Positions 6,745 to 15,720 of a stretch of DNA of 64,000 nt are shown piece after piece. The notes under the pieces are model-generated. The model did not search any database. It saw only the letters and a program-made list of their open reading frames with translations, and was not told where the DNA came from. The DNA is from Kitasatospora sp. NBC_01250 (lineage in GTDB: Bacteria > Actinomycetota > Actinomycetes > Streptomycetales > Streptomycetaceae), in NCBI RefSeq assembly GCF_036226465.1, contig NZ_CP108476.1, forward strand, positions 248,001-312,000, written 5' to 3'. The translations under genes were made by a program, and so were the position numbers. Position 1 is the first letter of the stretch; every line of letters begins with the position of its first letter.

Positions 6745-7947
6745 ATGACGACAACACTTAATCTCGGCGTTGCCCCTGCCCCTGCTCTTGCCGCCCGCAC
6801 CACCGCCGTGGCCGGGTCCCCGGTCCGGGAGATTCTGGCGCTGACCGCTCGCCCCGAGGTCATCTCGTTCGCGGGCGGCCTGCCCGCTCCCGAGCTCTTC
6901 GACGCCGAGGGCATCCGTGCGGCCTACGACGCGGTGTTGCGCGAGTCGCCGCGGCAGGTGCTCCAGTACTCGACCACCGAGGGCGACCCGTTGCTGCGCG
7001 CGTCCGTCGCCGCCCGGCTCAGCACGCGCGGACTGCCGACCGATCCCGAGGATCTGCTGATCACCGGCGGCTCGCAGCAGGGACTGTCGCTGCTGGCCTC
7101 GGCCCTGCTGGAGCCCGGCGACACCGTTCTGGTCGAGGACCCGACCTATCTTGCCGCGTTGCAGTGCTTCGGACTCGCGGGCGCGCGGATTGTCCCGGTC
7201 CCCACCGATGGTGACGGCATCATGGTGGAGGCGCTGGACGCGCTCATCGCGGCGGAGCGGCCCAAGCTGCTGTACCTGGTGCCCAACTTCCAGAACCCGA
7301 CGGGCCGGACCCTCCCGCTCGCGCGCCGCAGGGCTATCGCGGAGGTCGCGGCGCGGCGCGGGCTGTGGATCGTCGAGGACGACCCGTACGGCGAGTTGCG
7401 CTTCAGCGGCGAGCCGGTGCAGTGGATCTCGGGCTGCGCCGGGGCAGAGGACCGGACGGTGCTGCTGAGCAGCTTCTCCAAGGTGATGGCTCCCGGCCTG
7501 CGGCTCGGCTGGCTGCGCGGACCTGCCGCCATCCGGCGCGCCTGCGTGATCGCCAAGCAGGCCGCCGATCTGCACACCTCGACGGTCGACCAGGCCGCTG
7601 CGGCCCGTTACCTCGCCGACTGCGACCTGGACGCCCACCTCGTCACCGTCCGCGACGCCTACCGCGAGCGCCGCGACGCCCTGCTCGCCGGACTGGCCGA
7701 CGCGTTGCCGGACGGGAGCAGTTGGAACCGTCCGGACGGCGGCATGTTCCTCTGGGCCAGCCTGCCTTCCGGCTACGACGCGACCGCCCTGCTCCCGCAG
7801 GCGGTCGCCCACAACGTGGCCTACGTGCCCGGCGCTCCCTTCTTCGCCGGCCACCCGGACCCGGCCACGCTGCGCCTGTCGTTCACCACCCACACCCCCG
7901 CCGAGATCGCGGACGGCCTGACCCGGCTGGCCAAGGCCCTCAGCTGA
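6745..7947 (+). CDS. PLP-dependent aminotransferase (class I/II)
   Basis: The protein has 400 residues of fold-type I aminotransferase without a fused HTH. It resembles the 2-aminoadipate/multi-substrate group. Motifs in order are FAGGLPAPELF near residue 34, QYSTTEGDPLLR, the GGSQQGL cofactor loop, VPNFQNPTG, and EDDPYGELRF. The Schiff-base lysine is in SSFSKVMAPGLRLGW (about residue 248), and the C-terminal Arg is in LRLSF. It would transfer amino groups between an amino acid and a 2-oxo acid; the natural substrate cannot be deduced. It is a stand-alone gene between the MITE copy and a bidirectional terminator. Confidence 0.88.
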   Translation: MTTTLNLGVAPAPALAARTTAVAGSPVREILALTARPEVISFAGGLPAPELFDAEGIRAAYDAVLRESPRQVLQYSTTEGDPLLRASVAARLSTRGLPTDPEDLLITGGSQQGLSLLASALLEPGDTVLVEDPTYLAALQCFGLAGARIVPVPTDGDGIMVEALDALIAAERPKLLYLVPNFQNPTGRTLPLARRRAIAEVAARRGLWIVEDDPYGELRFSGEPVQWISGCAGAEDRTVLLSSFSKVMAPGLRLGWLRGPAAIRRACVIAKQAADLHTSTVDQAAAARYLADCDLDAHLVTVRDAYRERRDALLAGLADALPDGSSWNRPDGGMFLWASLPSGYDATALLPQAVAHNVAYVPGAPFFAGHPDPATLRLSFTTHTPAEIADGLTRLAKALS

Positions 7948-7953
7948 CCCCGG

Positions 7954-7993
7954 GCCTGCCTGCGGCCCGCCCTACAGCGAGCCGCAGGCAGGC
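7954..7993. terminator. Bidirectional terminator hairpin
   Basis: GCCTGCCTGCGGC and GCCGCAGGCAGGC are perfect 13-bp arms around a 14-nt loop, placed between the convergent aminotransferase and murJ genes. Confidence 0.75.
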
Positions 7994-8062
7994 ACAGTCC
8001 TGCATGTGGTCGCAGAGCGTCAAGAAGTTCCACGACGGACGCCGTGCCCGTCTGACGGCCGC

Positions 8063-10333
8063 TCAGCCCCGGCCACGCCGCCGCCGTCCGCCGGGCTTGG
8101 GCGCCTGCGGGTAGGGCAGCCGCAGCTTGCGGGCCAGCGGCGCGACCGCCGAGGCGGCGCCGGCCGGCTTGGCCAGCACGAAGAGCGAGAGCAGTACGCA
8201 GAGCGACCCGACGGCGAGCCCTGTCGCGTTGCCGAGGAACATGTTCACAGTGCTGGCCGTGCCGAACATCCCGCCGATCCGGCCCGCCACGAAGTGCCCC
8301 ACCAGCGCCCCGGGCAGGCAGGCGAGCAGCAGCCCCAGGTGCAGCCCGTAGACCCACCGCCCGTCCAGGCCGCTGCGCATCGGTGCGCTCAGCGCGGCGC
8401 GCAGCACCCGGGTGCGAGCCTCGGGGTCGTCGGGAGCGGCGGGAAGCGAGCGCAGCCGGCGGGCCAGCGCCTGCCCGGTGATCACCATGCTGATCACACC
8501 GGCCACGGTCTGCGCACTGGCCATTCCCACCACGATCCAGCGCGGGCCGAGCAGCAGGTAGGCCAGGTAGGAGAGCAGCACGTTGGTGCCGGAGGAGACC
8601 ACGGTCAGCCAGAACGGGGTGCGCGCGTCGCCCATCGCGTAGAAGCCGCGGGCCAGCGTGTACTGGGCGCAGAGGAACGGGATGCCGATCGCGAACGCCA
8701 GCAGCGTTTCGGAGATGACGGTCAGACCCGTCCCGTTCCTGGCGGCGGCGCCGTATCCATAGGCGAGGCCGGAGATCTGACCGGCGAAGGCAGCGAACAG
8801 CACGGTCGCCGGGACGATCATCGCGGCCGAGGTGCGCAGGACACCGGCCAGGTCCTCGCCGATCCCGGTCAGGTTGCCCTCGGTCGCGGACCGCGACATC
8901 CGGGGCAGGAGCGCGGTCACCAGCGAGACGGTGATCACGCCCTGCGGCACCACGAACAGCTGGTAGGCGTTGGAGTAGGCGGCATTGCCGACCCCGTCCA
9001 GGTGGACCTTGGCGCCGAGCGCGTCGGCGGCGGTGGTCAGCGCGGTGAGCTCGGTGAAGGCCACCTGGGTGGCGATCATCAGCAGCAGCGCCCAGCTCGC
9101 GGCCCGTAGTGGCCGGCCCAGGCCCGCGCCGCGCCAGTCGAACCGGGGCCGGAAGCGGTACTGCGCCGCCCGCAGCGAGGGCAGCATGCCCAGCGCCTGG
9201 ACCACCACGCCCAGCGTGGTGCCGACGCCCAGGAGCATCGCCTGGCCCGAGGTCACGTCACCGGCCGCCTTGGCGTGGCCGCCCATCACGATGTAGAGCC
9301 CGAAGACCGCGATGACCACCAGGTTGTTCAGCACCGGGGTCCACATCATCGCGCCGAACCTGCCGCGCGCGTTGAGCACCTGCCCCAGCAGGGTGAACAT
9401 GCCGTAGAAGAGGATCTCGGGCAGGCAGTAGCGAGCAAAGGTGACCGTCAGATCGCGCTGCGCCCCGGTGTAGCTCGGTGCGTACACGCTGACGATCCAC
9501 GGGGCGGCGAACACCGCCACCAGGGTCAGCGCCACCAGGGCCACGCCGCACAGGGTGAGCAGACGGTCCGTGTAGGCGGCGCCGCCGTCCTTGTGCGTCT
9601 TGGCGACCTTGACCAGCTCGGGCACGAAGACCGAGTTGAGCGCGCCGCCGACGAGCATCACGAAGATGACGGTGGGGATCGTGTTGCCGATGGTGTAGGA
9701 GCCGGCCACAGCGCCGACGCTGATCGCCGCGGCCACCGTCGCGCTGCGCACGAAGCCCAGCGCCCGGGACGCCAGCGTGCCGAGGGCCATGATCAGACCA
9801 TGGCGCCCGGCCGTCTCCTCCCCCGCGGGCTTCGCCGACGCCTCACCGGTCTCCCGCTGCTGTGGCAGTCGGGCGGGGGCCTGCGGCGGGTAGGCGTCCT
9901 GGACGGAGACGGTGCGAAGGGACATCGTCGGTGGGTCGTTGAAGGCCATCGGCATGCCGTAGTCCGCAGGCAGGACGTACGGCTGGGAGACCGCGTACGG
10001 CTCCGGCTCGGTCCGGTAGTACCCCGCGGAGTACTGCTCGGCGCCCGACTGCCCGCCTTGCCCTGGCAGCCGGCTGTATCCCCCTGTCCGGCCGTAGGCC
10101 TGCACCGGCCCGAAGCCGTCGGCCGACCCGTCGCCCTGCGGCTGTCCGTACGGCTGCTGCTGCTCGTGGACCGGCGGGTAGGGGTACACCGGCTCCCCGT
10201 ACGCCGTCGACTGCTGCTGCCCGGTTGGATCCGCTTCACCCTGCGTCGGTGCCGCCAGGTGCGGCTGCGCCGCCCCGTTCGACTCGGGTGAGCCGTACGG
10301 GCCGTACGGCTCACCGTCCGTGTGCGTGGTCAT
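8063..10333 (-). CDS. murJ: Lipid II flippase MurJ (MviN family)
   Basis: The protein has 756 residues from ATG 10331-10333, preceded by GGGGG. A Gly/Pro/Tyr/Gln-rich disordered N-terminal region of about 200 residues is followed by the MurJ fold with about 14 membrane helices, including GLIMALGTLASRALGFVRSA, GTTLGVVVQALGMLP and YALARGF-type repeats. MurJ flips lipid II across the membrane for peptidoglycan synthesis. The long cytoplasmic N-terminal extension and absence of the C-terminal pseudokinase of mycobacterial MurJ fit streptomycete forms. A further upstream extension to 10501 is not coding-like. It is monocistronic here. This is not the usual genomic setting beside trxB/parAB near the origin, so it could be a second copy. 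Confidence 0.85.
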   Translation of the reverse strand: MTTHTDGEPYGPYGSPESNGAAQPHLAAPTQGEADPTGQQQSTAYGEPVYPYPPVHEQQQPYGQPQGDGSADGFGPVQAYGRTGGYSRLPGQGGQSGAEQYSAGYYRTEPEPYAVSQPYVLPADYGMPMAFNDPPTMSLRTVSVQDAYPPQAPARLPQQRETGEASAKPAGEETAGRHGLIMALGTLASRALGFVRSATVAAAISVGAVAGSYTIGNTIPTVIFVMLVGGALNSVFVPELVKVAKTHKDGGAAYTDRLLTLCGVALVALTLVAVFAAPWIVSVYAPSYTGAQRDLTVTFARYCLPEILFYGMFTLLGQVLNARGRFGAMMWTPVLNNLVVIAVFGLYIVMGGHAKAAGDVTSGQAMLLGVGTTLGVVVQALGMLPSLRAAQYRFRPRFDWRGAGLGRPLRAASWALLLMIATQVAFTELTALTTAADALGAKVHLDGVGNAAYSNAYQLFVVPQGVITVSLVTALLPRMSRSATEGNLTGIGEDLAGVLRTSAAMIVPATVLFAAFAGQISGLAYGYGAAARNGTGLTVISETLLAFAIGIPFLCAQYTLARGFYAMGDARTPFWLTVVSSGTNVLLSYLAYLLLGPRWIVVGMASAQTVAGVISMVITGQALARRLRSLPAAPDDPEARTRVLRAALSAPMRSGLDGRWVYGLHLGLLLACLPGALVGHFVAGRIGGMFGTASTVNMFLGNATGLAVGSLCVLLSLFVLAKPAGAASAVAPLARKLRLPYPQAPKPGGRRRRGRG

Positions 10334-10560
10334 CGAACCCCCGTCGCTCAATTCCTGGGCAGGTACTGCCGCGGGGCCAACCACAGAGCGAGCGCGGTCG
10401 TTGTGGTCGGTGCACGGAGCCGGCGCATGAGCGCGGCCTCCGGACGACCGGCCACTGCCGTGCTGTCGTGCTGTCGTGCTCAGTTCCCCCGCACCGGGCA
10501 TGGATACGTCCGGTCCAAGCAGTCTGCCCTGCCCGAGCGCCTGCTACCGGCCGGTGGGGA

Positions 10561-10848
10561 TCAGGCGCGTTCCTGCTCGCTCACGTCCTCGACTGCTGCG
10601 GCCCGGGCGCGGCGGCGGCCCAACACGGTGAATCCCACCGTCACCAGGCCGATGGCGACGACCCTGGCGGCCTGGTAGTAGCCGGACGCCGGCTCCTCCG
10701 GTGTGCCGGGCAGCCTGAAAGAGACCCACGCGGCCGCGAGTCCCCCAAAGACGATCAGTGCGACGGCTCCCCACGTCCCGAGTTCCGCCCACCAGGCGCC
10801 GTGGGAGCCATCCTGCTCCTCGGTCTGCTCAACGTCTCGGTCGGCCAT
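10561..10848 (-). CDS. Small two-helix membrane protein
   Basis: The product has 95 residues from ATG 10846-10848, with GGAG about 8 nt upstream. The N-terminus is acidic (MADRDVEQTEEQDGSHGAWW). Two membrane helices follow (WGAVALIVFGGLAAAWVSF and VVAIGLVTVGFTVLG), then a basic GRRRARAA tail, so both ends should lie inside the cell. No enzymatic motif is seen and the function is unknown. It is upstream of and co-directional with murJ but separated by more than 200 nt, so a shared transcript is uncertain. Confidence 0.7.
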   Translation of the reverse strand: MADRDVEQTEEQDGSHGAWWAELGTWGAVALIVFGGLAAAWVSFRLPGTPEEPASGYYQAARVVAIGLVTVGFTVLGRRRARAAAVEDVSEQERA

Positions 10849-11154
10849 GCTCTGTTCTCCTGGATGTGTGGGGGCGGTCGCGAGGTAGGACGCAGGCACG
10901 GCGCGGAAGGTTCTCCGGGCGGAACGGCACTGGCGCACCCTCGTCGAGGTTCGCATGAGCGCCCAGCACGCCACCGCACTCCTGCGTGCTCGGCCGGGGT
11001 GCTCGTGCTGGCCGCGGGCGGGTCTGTGGTTCTGATCATCCGTCAGTGAACCCTCCTGGAGGTACCGTCACGCCCGCCCGCAGACGAAACGCCGTGCCAG
11101 GGCGGTACGGTAGCTTCGTGCGCTGGGGATGCGCGGCAGGGGGAAGGGGTCGCC

Positions 11155-11478
11155 TTGATCGACGGAACTGATGAGAGCGGTCCACGAGTCCCCGAGCCGC
11201 GACCGGATCTGGCGCGGCGTGCGGCACCGTTTCTTCCCGCCGGCAGCGAGGTACGGCAGGGGTTCATCTGGGGCGCCATCCCCGTGTTGGAGAGTGGCAA
11301 GCTCTCCGGCGGCGCCGGCCCACGGCGTCTGGCGGGCACGATGCCACGGCAGACCCGGCTCGGCCCGGTCTCCGGCCGTTGGGGGCAGGTGAGCATCCTT
11401 GGCGAGCGTCACTGGGTTCACAAGCGCTTCTTCGACCAGATCGCTGCCGCGGACCGAGAGGCCGGTCTCGCTCGATGA
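11155..11478 (+). CDS. Short hypothetical protein, probably internally shortened
   Basis: The product has 107 residues from a TTG start at 11155 with a GGGAAGGGG ribosome site just upstream. The N-terminus (PFLPAGSEVRQGFIWGAIPV) and C-terminus (GERHWVHKRFFDQIAAADRE) resemble a family of streptomycete proteins I remember as about 30-40 residues longer. Those have a hydrophobic segment in between, and here the two parts are joined at VLESGKLSGGAGP. It may be a deletion derivative. No catalytic motif is visible and the function is unknown. Confidence 0.5.
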   Translation: MIDGTDESGPRVPEPRPDLARRAAPFLPAGSEVRQGFIWGAIPVLESGKLSGGAGPRRLAGTMPRQTRLGPVSGRWGQVSILGERHWVHKRFFDQIAAADREAGLAR

Positions 11479-11681
11479 AGGCCCGCCACCTTCGACGTTC
11501 CTGATTGCCGACACCGGCCTGGCGGTTCCAGCCGTGCGGGCTGAGGATCGAATCCAGCTGGCGGACGGCGGAGTTGAGTTGTCCGGCCCAGGGTCTGCGT
11601 CCGGCTCGGTGAGGCGTCCGGTTCGGTGATGCGTCCGGGGTGTTCGTCAGCTTGGCTGTTCGCCCGCTGCCGCCGTTGGGC

Positions 11682-12470
11682 TCATGTACGCAGGTGGGAC
11701 GCACCGTTGAGGTCGACGACGGTTCCGGAGGCCCAGACCGCCGCGGGAGAGGCCAGGAAGTGCACAGTGGCGGCGATCTCCTCCGGGGTGCCGACCCTGC
11801 CGAACGGGCTTTCCGCTCGCAGGCGTTCGCCCTGCGGGCCGGACAGCTTCGCCGCCTGTCGCTCGGTGGCGACGAATCCGGGGGCGACGGAAGTGACCGC
11901 GATGCCGTGCGGAGCCAGTGCCACGGCCAGCGATTGGCCGAGCGCGTGGAGCGCAGCTTTCGTCGCTCCGTACGCGGGGAAGTCGGGTTCGCCCCGGAAC
12001 GCTCCGCGTGAGCCGATGTTCACGATGGCGCCGCCGGCACCGCGCTCCACGAGATGGCGGGCCACGGCCCAGCTCAGGTCGGCGGCACCGAGCAGGTTGA
12101 CCTCGACCATGCGCCGCCAGATCCGCTGCCAGTCGGCCAGCGGGGTGTGCGCGATCGGGTGCCGGGTCTCGGCCGTGGGAGCGACGGCTGCGTTGTTCAC
12201 CAGGACGTCCAGCGTGCCCAGGGCGGCGAGCGCCTCGGCCACCGCGCGCTCGGCCGCGCCGGGCTCCCCCAGATCGGCCTGGAGCAGCGTGTGCCCCTCC
12301 CCCGGCAACTGCCGCAGCGTCTCCTCGGCATCCGCGCGGCTGCCGGCGTACTGCACCGCGACGCGGTCGCCGCCGCGGGCGAAGGCCAGCGCGACCGCAC
12401 GGCCGATGCCGCGCGAGCCGCCGGTCACCAGGACGCCCCTCATCGGGCGGACACCATCGACTCGTCGCAC
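11682..12470 (-). CDS. SDR-family oxidoreductase
   Basis: The protein has 262 residues. The classical short-chain dehydrogenase pattern is complete: TGGSRGIGRAV near the N-terminus for nucleotide binding, NNAAVAP, Ser in VNIGSRG, and the catalytic YGATK. The C-terminal GTVVDLNGA is typical of the fabG-like group. The charge pattern after strand 2 (YAGSRADAE) suggests NADP(H). The chosen start is GTG 12470 with GGAG about 10 nt upstream; an internal ATG at 12443 is possible. The substrate is unknown. The remnant of a GntR regulator lies just upstream on the opposite strand and may once have controlled it. Confidence 0.82.
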   Translation of the reverse strand: MRRVDGVRPMRGVLVTGGSRGIGRAVALAFARGGDRVAVQYAGSRADAEETLRQLPGEGHTLLQADLGEPGAAERAVAEALAALGTLDVLVNNAAVAPTAETRHPIAHTPLADWQRIWRRMVEVNLLGAADLSWAVARHLVERGAGGAIVNIGSRGAFRGEPDFPAYGATKAALHALGQSLAVALAPHGIAVTSVAPGFVATERQAAKLSGPQGERLRAESPFGRVGTPEEIAATVHFLASPAAVWASGTVVDLNGASHLRT

Positions 12471-12603
12471 AGCATTGGGGCTCCTCTCCAGCGGACTCGC
12501 TGACCGGATCAGCCTGCCCAGGGCAATGTCTTGATGTCAACATTGGGAATCCACGGAGGGGCCAGGCAGCCGTCCGTACAGGATTGACTGGTGCGAACGA
12601 TGA

Positions 12604-12822
12604 CCGGATGTCACCGCCTGGCAGGCCATCCGCTCCCAGCTGCACCTCTTCCAGTTGCGCCGCGTGGACGCCGGCTACGGCCACTACCGGGCACGCGTGG
12701 TCGACGAGCACCGCGAACTGGCCGTACTGCTGCGCTCCGGCGACCGTCGGACACTGGACCGCCGGGCAGCGGAGCACGTGGACTCCGCACGCCGCAGCCT
12801 GCTGGCGGATCTGGCGACCTGA
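12604..12822 (+). pseudogene. C-terminal fragment of a GntR/FadR-type (FCD) regulator
   Basis: The open frame from 12604 to the TGA at 12820-12822 reads AIRSQLHLFQLRRVDAGYG, VVDEHRELAVLLRSGDRR and AAEHVDSARRSLLADLAT. This is the last two to three helices of an FCD ligand-binding domain, including the His that follows the dimer helix. There is no start codon, and an in-frame TGA lies immediately upstream (12601-12603). The DNA-binding half is absent from the window. It is a clear relic next to the divergent SDR gene. Confidence 0.65.
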
Positions 12823-12988
12823 GCCCGGGCCTGAGGCCGGCCGCCGCCACAAACAGCGCGGCCGGGACCCATGATGCCAGCAGCGGCCCTGCGCCCGGTG
12901 CCTTCCGAGCGGTGACCGACCGGCGGCAGCCTGTCCAACGCCGGCCGCGCGCGCCCGTGGTCAGCCTCGGGATCGGTGAGGCACGCCG

Positions 12989-13850
12989 TCAGTCTGCGGC
13001 CTGCGTCGCCGGGAAGTCGGTGCTGAGGGTGACCTCCCGCCAGTCGTCGAAGGTGGCCTTGAGGGTGTCGAGCTTGGCGGTGGCGATGTCGTAGGCGGCC
13101 TTGCCCAGCAGCAGGCGCAGCGGTGGCTGTTCGGCCGTGACGGCGTCGATGACGGCCCGGGCGGCGCGTGCCGGGTCCCCGGGCTGGTGGCCGTAGGTGG
13201 CCAGCGTGCCGGCGCGCCGGGTGCCCGCGGTGGGGGCGTAGTCGTCGATGGTGGTGGCGGACTGGCGCATGGAGGGCCCGGACCAGTTGGTGCGGAATGC
13301 GGCGGGTTCGACGATCGTCACCTTGATGCCCAGGGGGGGCGACTTCGGCGGCGAGCGACTCGGACAGGCCCTCCACGGCGAACTTGGTGGCGTGGTAGTA
13401 GCCGGTGGCGCCGAAGCCGACCAGGCCGCCGAGTGAGGAGACGTTCACGATGTGGCCGGCGCGGCGGGCGCGCATGCCCGGCAGGACGGCTTTGGTGGTG
13501 TCGGCCAGGCCGAAGACGTTGGTGTCGAACAGGGAGCGGATCTCGTCGTCCTCGCCCTCCTCGACGGCGGCGAGGTAGCCGTAGCCGGCGTTGTTGACCA
13601 GGACGTCGATCTTTCCGAAGGCGGTCTGCGCCCGGGCGACCGCCGTCGCGATCTGCCCGGAGTCGGTGACATCCAGCGGCAGTGCGAGGGCGCGTTCTTC
13701 GTGTCCACGGATCACATCGGCGACCGCGCGGGGGTCTCGGGCGGTGACCACTGCCCGCCATCCGCGCTCCAGCACGGCGGTGGCCAGTGCCCGGCCCAGG
13801 CCGGAGGAGCAGCCGGTGATGAACCAGACCGGTACGTCAGGGGAGGTCAT
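12989..13850 (-). pseudogene. SDR oxidoreductase with a single-base frameshift
   Basis: From ATG 13848-13850 the sequence gives a normal SDR: WFITGCSSGLGRALA, LVNNAGYGYL, VNVSSLGGLVG and YYHATKFAVEGLSESLAAEV. It then runs into a run of seven C (minus strand; G7 on plus around 13332-13338) and goes out of frame. Removing one C gives VAPLGIKVTIVEPAAFRTNW and an intact C-terminus to the stop at 12989, about 286 residues in total. The start overlaps the end of the XRE gene by 14 nt, so both are in one operon and may be translationally coupled. It could be a recent inactivation, a slippage-switchable gene, or an assembly error in a homopolymer. Confidence 0.75.
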
Positions 13851-14694
13851 GCGGGAGGTGCCCTTCGCTCGAAGTATCGTGGAAATGGGTGAGGGTGGGG
13901 CCGGCGAGCAGGGCCAGTGACCGCTCGGCGGCGGTGCCGGGTTCGGCCCGGTAGACGACGAGGTGCTGGCCGGGGGCACTGTTGACGGAGAAGGTCTCGA
14001 AGCCCAGGGTGAGGTCTCCGACCAGCCGATGGTGGAAGCGTTTCACCGAGGCCGTCTTGGCCCGTACCTCATGGCGCGCCCACATCCGTGCGAAGTCGTG
14101 GCTGCGCACGGACAGTTCGCCCACCAGCTCCTGCAGCCGCTGATCGTCCGCCGTGGGGTTGGCGGCTCGCAGCGCGGCCACGCAGCCCTGCGCGACGACG
14201 GCCCAGTCGCGGTAGAAGTCCCGGGCGGCCGGATCGAGGAACATCGCCGTGATCAGACTGGTCTCGCTGCCCAGCCAGCAGAACAGCGCCTCACCCAGGG
14301 GGTTGAGGGCCAGGAGGTCGAGGTACCGGCCGTAGACCAGAGCCGGTGTGTCCGCCCAGGTGTCCAGCAAGGACACCAGTTGCGGGCCCGCGTACTCCCG
14401 GGCCGGCTTGGGGCGCCCTGGTTGCGGCGGATCGACCAGCGCGCGCAGGTAGGCGGCTTCCTCGCCTCTCAACAGCAGGGCTGCCGCCAGGGCCCGCAGG
14501 ACCTGGGGCGAGGAGTTGCGTTCACGCCCTTGTTCCAGCCGCACGTAGTAGTCGGTGCTCACCCCGGCGAGGACCGCGATCTCCTCGCGTCGCAGACCGG
14601 GAGTACGGCGCGCCCCCGCAGGCATCCCGTGGTCCTCGGGACGCACCAGCGCGCGCCGGGCCCGCAGGAACTCGCTCAGCCGTTTCGTGTGCAT
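13837..14694 (-). CDS. XRE-family regulator with MmyB-like ligand domain
   Basis: The protein has 285 residues from ATG 14692-14694. The N-terminal HTH covers residues 5-75 (SEFLRARRALVRPED, REEIAVLAGVSTDYYVRLEQ). The C-terminal part is the MmyB-like PAS-type ligand-binding domain (WADTPALVYGRYLDLLALNP, RAKTASVKRFHHRLVGDL). This class commonly controls a neighbouring SDR gene, and here the frameshifted SDR overlaps its 3' end by 14 nt. An equivalent regulator sits beside another SDR at 43-45 kb. The inducing ligand is unknown, although members of the family bind hydrophobic molecules. Confidence 0.9.
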   Translation of the reverse strand: MHTKRLSEFLRARRALVRPEDHGMPAGARRTPGLRREEIAVLAGVSTDYYVRLEQGRERNSSPQVLRALAAALLLRGEEAAYLRALVDPPQPGRPKPAREYAGPQLVSLLDTWADTPALVYGRYLDLLALNPLGEALFCWLGSETSLITAMFLDPAARDFYRDWAVVAQGCVAALRAANPTADDQRLQELVGELSVRSHDFARMWARHEVRAKTASVKRFHHRLVGDLTLGFETFSVNSAPGQHLVVYRAEPGTAAERSLALLAGPTLTHFHDTSSEGHLPHDLP

Positions 14695-14778
14695 GCCCAC
14701 CACGGTAGGGGCAGGCACCGCGAGGAAGGTGGCCCTGCCGCACCCACCCGCTCGGCGCGAACCCTCTGTCGGGCAAGG

Positions 14779-15336
14779 TCAGTCGGACGTCGTGCCCCGC
14801 GACCACACGCCGAGCCACTGCTCGGCGCCGTAGTCCTCGAACCGCTCCACCTCGGTGAACCCCAGCTTCGCCGCGACGCGCATCGAGGCCGCGTTGGCGG
14901 TCTGGGTGGAGAGCACCACCGGCTCGCCGGGATGCGCGTCGGCGAACCAGTCGAGCGCCGCCGCGCATGCCTCGGTGGCGTACCCGCGCCCCCACGCCTG
15001 CGGCAGGAACAGGTAGCCGAGCTCGGGCTCCCCGCCTTCCGAACGGATGTGGCCCTTGCGCTCCGGGTCGCGCCGATCGAGCGTGATCATGCCGATCGCT
15101 GTCGCGTCGAGCTCGGCCACGAAGAAGCCGAAGCGCTGTCCGGGCACCTCGGGCATCGCGCGCTCGAGCTCGTCACGCGGTCGAGCGCCGCCGACGTAGG
15201 TGCCCACCTCCGGTGAGGCGGCCAGCTCGATCAGCGCCGCACGGTCCCGGGCCTCGGCCTCACGGAGCACGAGCCGCCCGGTCTTGATCGGGGCAGGCGG
15301 CCAGGCGACGGGGTTCACGGTGGTCTCGTCCGGCAT
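14779..15336 (-). CDS. GNAT-family N-acetyltransferase (RimJ/RimL type)
   Basis: The product has 185 residues from ATG 15334-15336 with AGGAG upstream. It follows the RimJ/RimL-like pattern: TGRLVLREAEARDRAALIEL at the N-terminus, GMITLDRRD, and ELGYLFLPQAWGRGYATEAC containing the acetyl-CoA pyrophosphate loop. SMRVAAKLGFTEVERFEDYG follows at the C-terminus. It should acetylate an amine on a small molecule or a protein N-terminus; the substrate is not evident. It is separated by only about 85 nt from the XRE gene downstream on the same strand, so read-through is possible. Confidence 0.85.
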   Translation of the reverse strand: MPDETTVNPVAWPPAPIKTGRLVLREAEARDRAALIELAASPEVGTYVGGARPRDELERAMPEVPGQRFGFFVAELDATAIGMITLDRRDPERKGHIRSEGGEPELGYLFLPQAWGRGYATEACAAALDWFADAHPGEPVVLSTQTANAASMRVAAKLGFTEVERFEDYGAEQWLGVWSRGTTSD

Positions 15337-15500
15337 GGAACGGCTCCTGATCCTCTCGGCCACACGGTTCGCTCGTACGGCCATGGCGGGCAACGACTTC
15401 TGACGTCGCCACGCAGCAGGACGCGCTCCGACGCGGTGCCAGTTGCGTGCACCCGGAAAGACCGGAAAGCCCCGCCGGGCAGGAACCCCGGAACCACCGC

Positions 15501-15660
15501 GCCCAGGCACACCCCGCGTTCTACGCTGCCAAAGCCGCTCAGGCCAGCTTCGCCGACATCCTCTCCCACCGGCTTCGCCCCGAGGGCATCCGCGTCATCT
15601 CGCTCCAGTTCGAGCAGGTGCAGGAGCCCTCGGCGAACCCGTCCACCACGCCATCGGACG
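15501..15660 (+). pseudogene. SDR fragment
   Basis: In one plus-strand frame the sequence HPAFYAAKAAQASFADILSH followed by RLRPEGIRVISL matches the catalytic-helix region of short-chain dehydrogenases. The usual YxxxK spacing is short by one residue, and the Rossmann N-terminus and the remainder are missing. The surrounding sequence has no coding character. It is read as a relic. Confidence 0.45.
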
Positions 15661-15720
15661 CTCGCGCGGCGGGCCGACCACGAAGCTTGGTCGGCCCGCC
15701 GATCCGTAGGAGAGCCCTGG

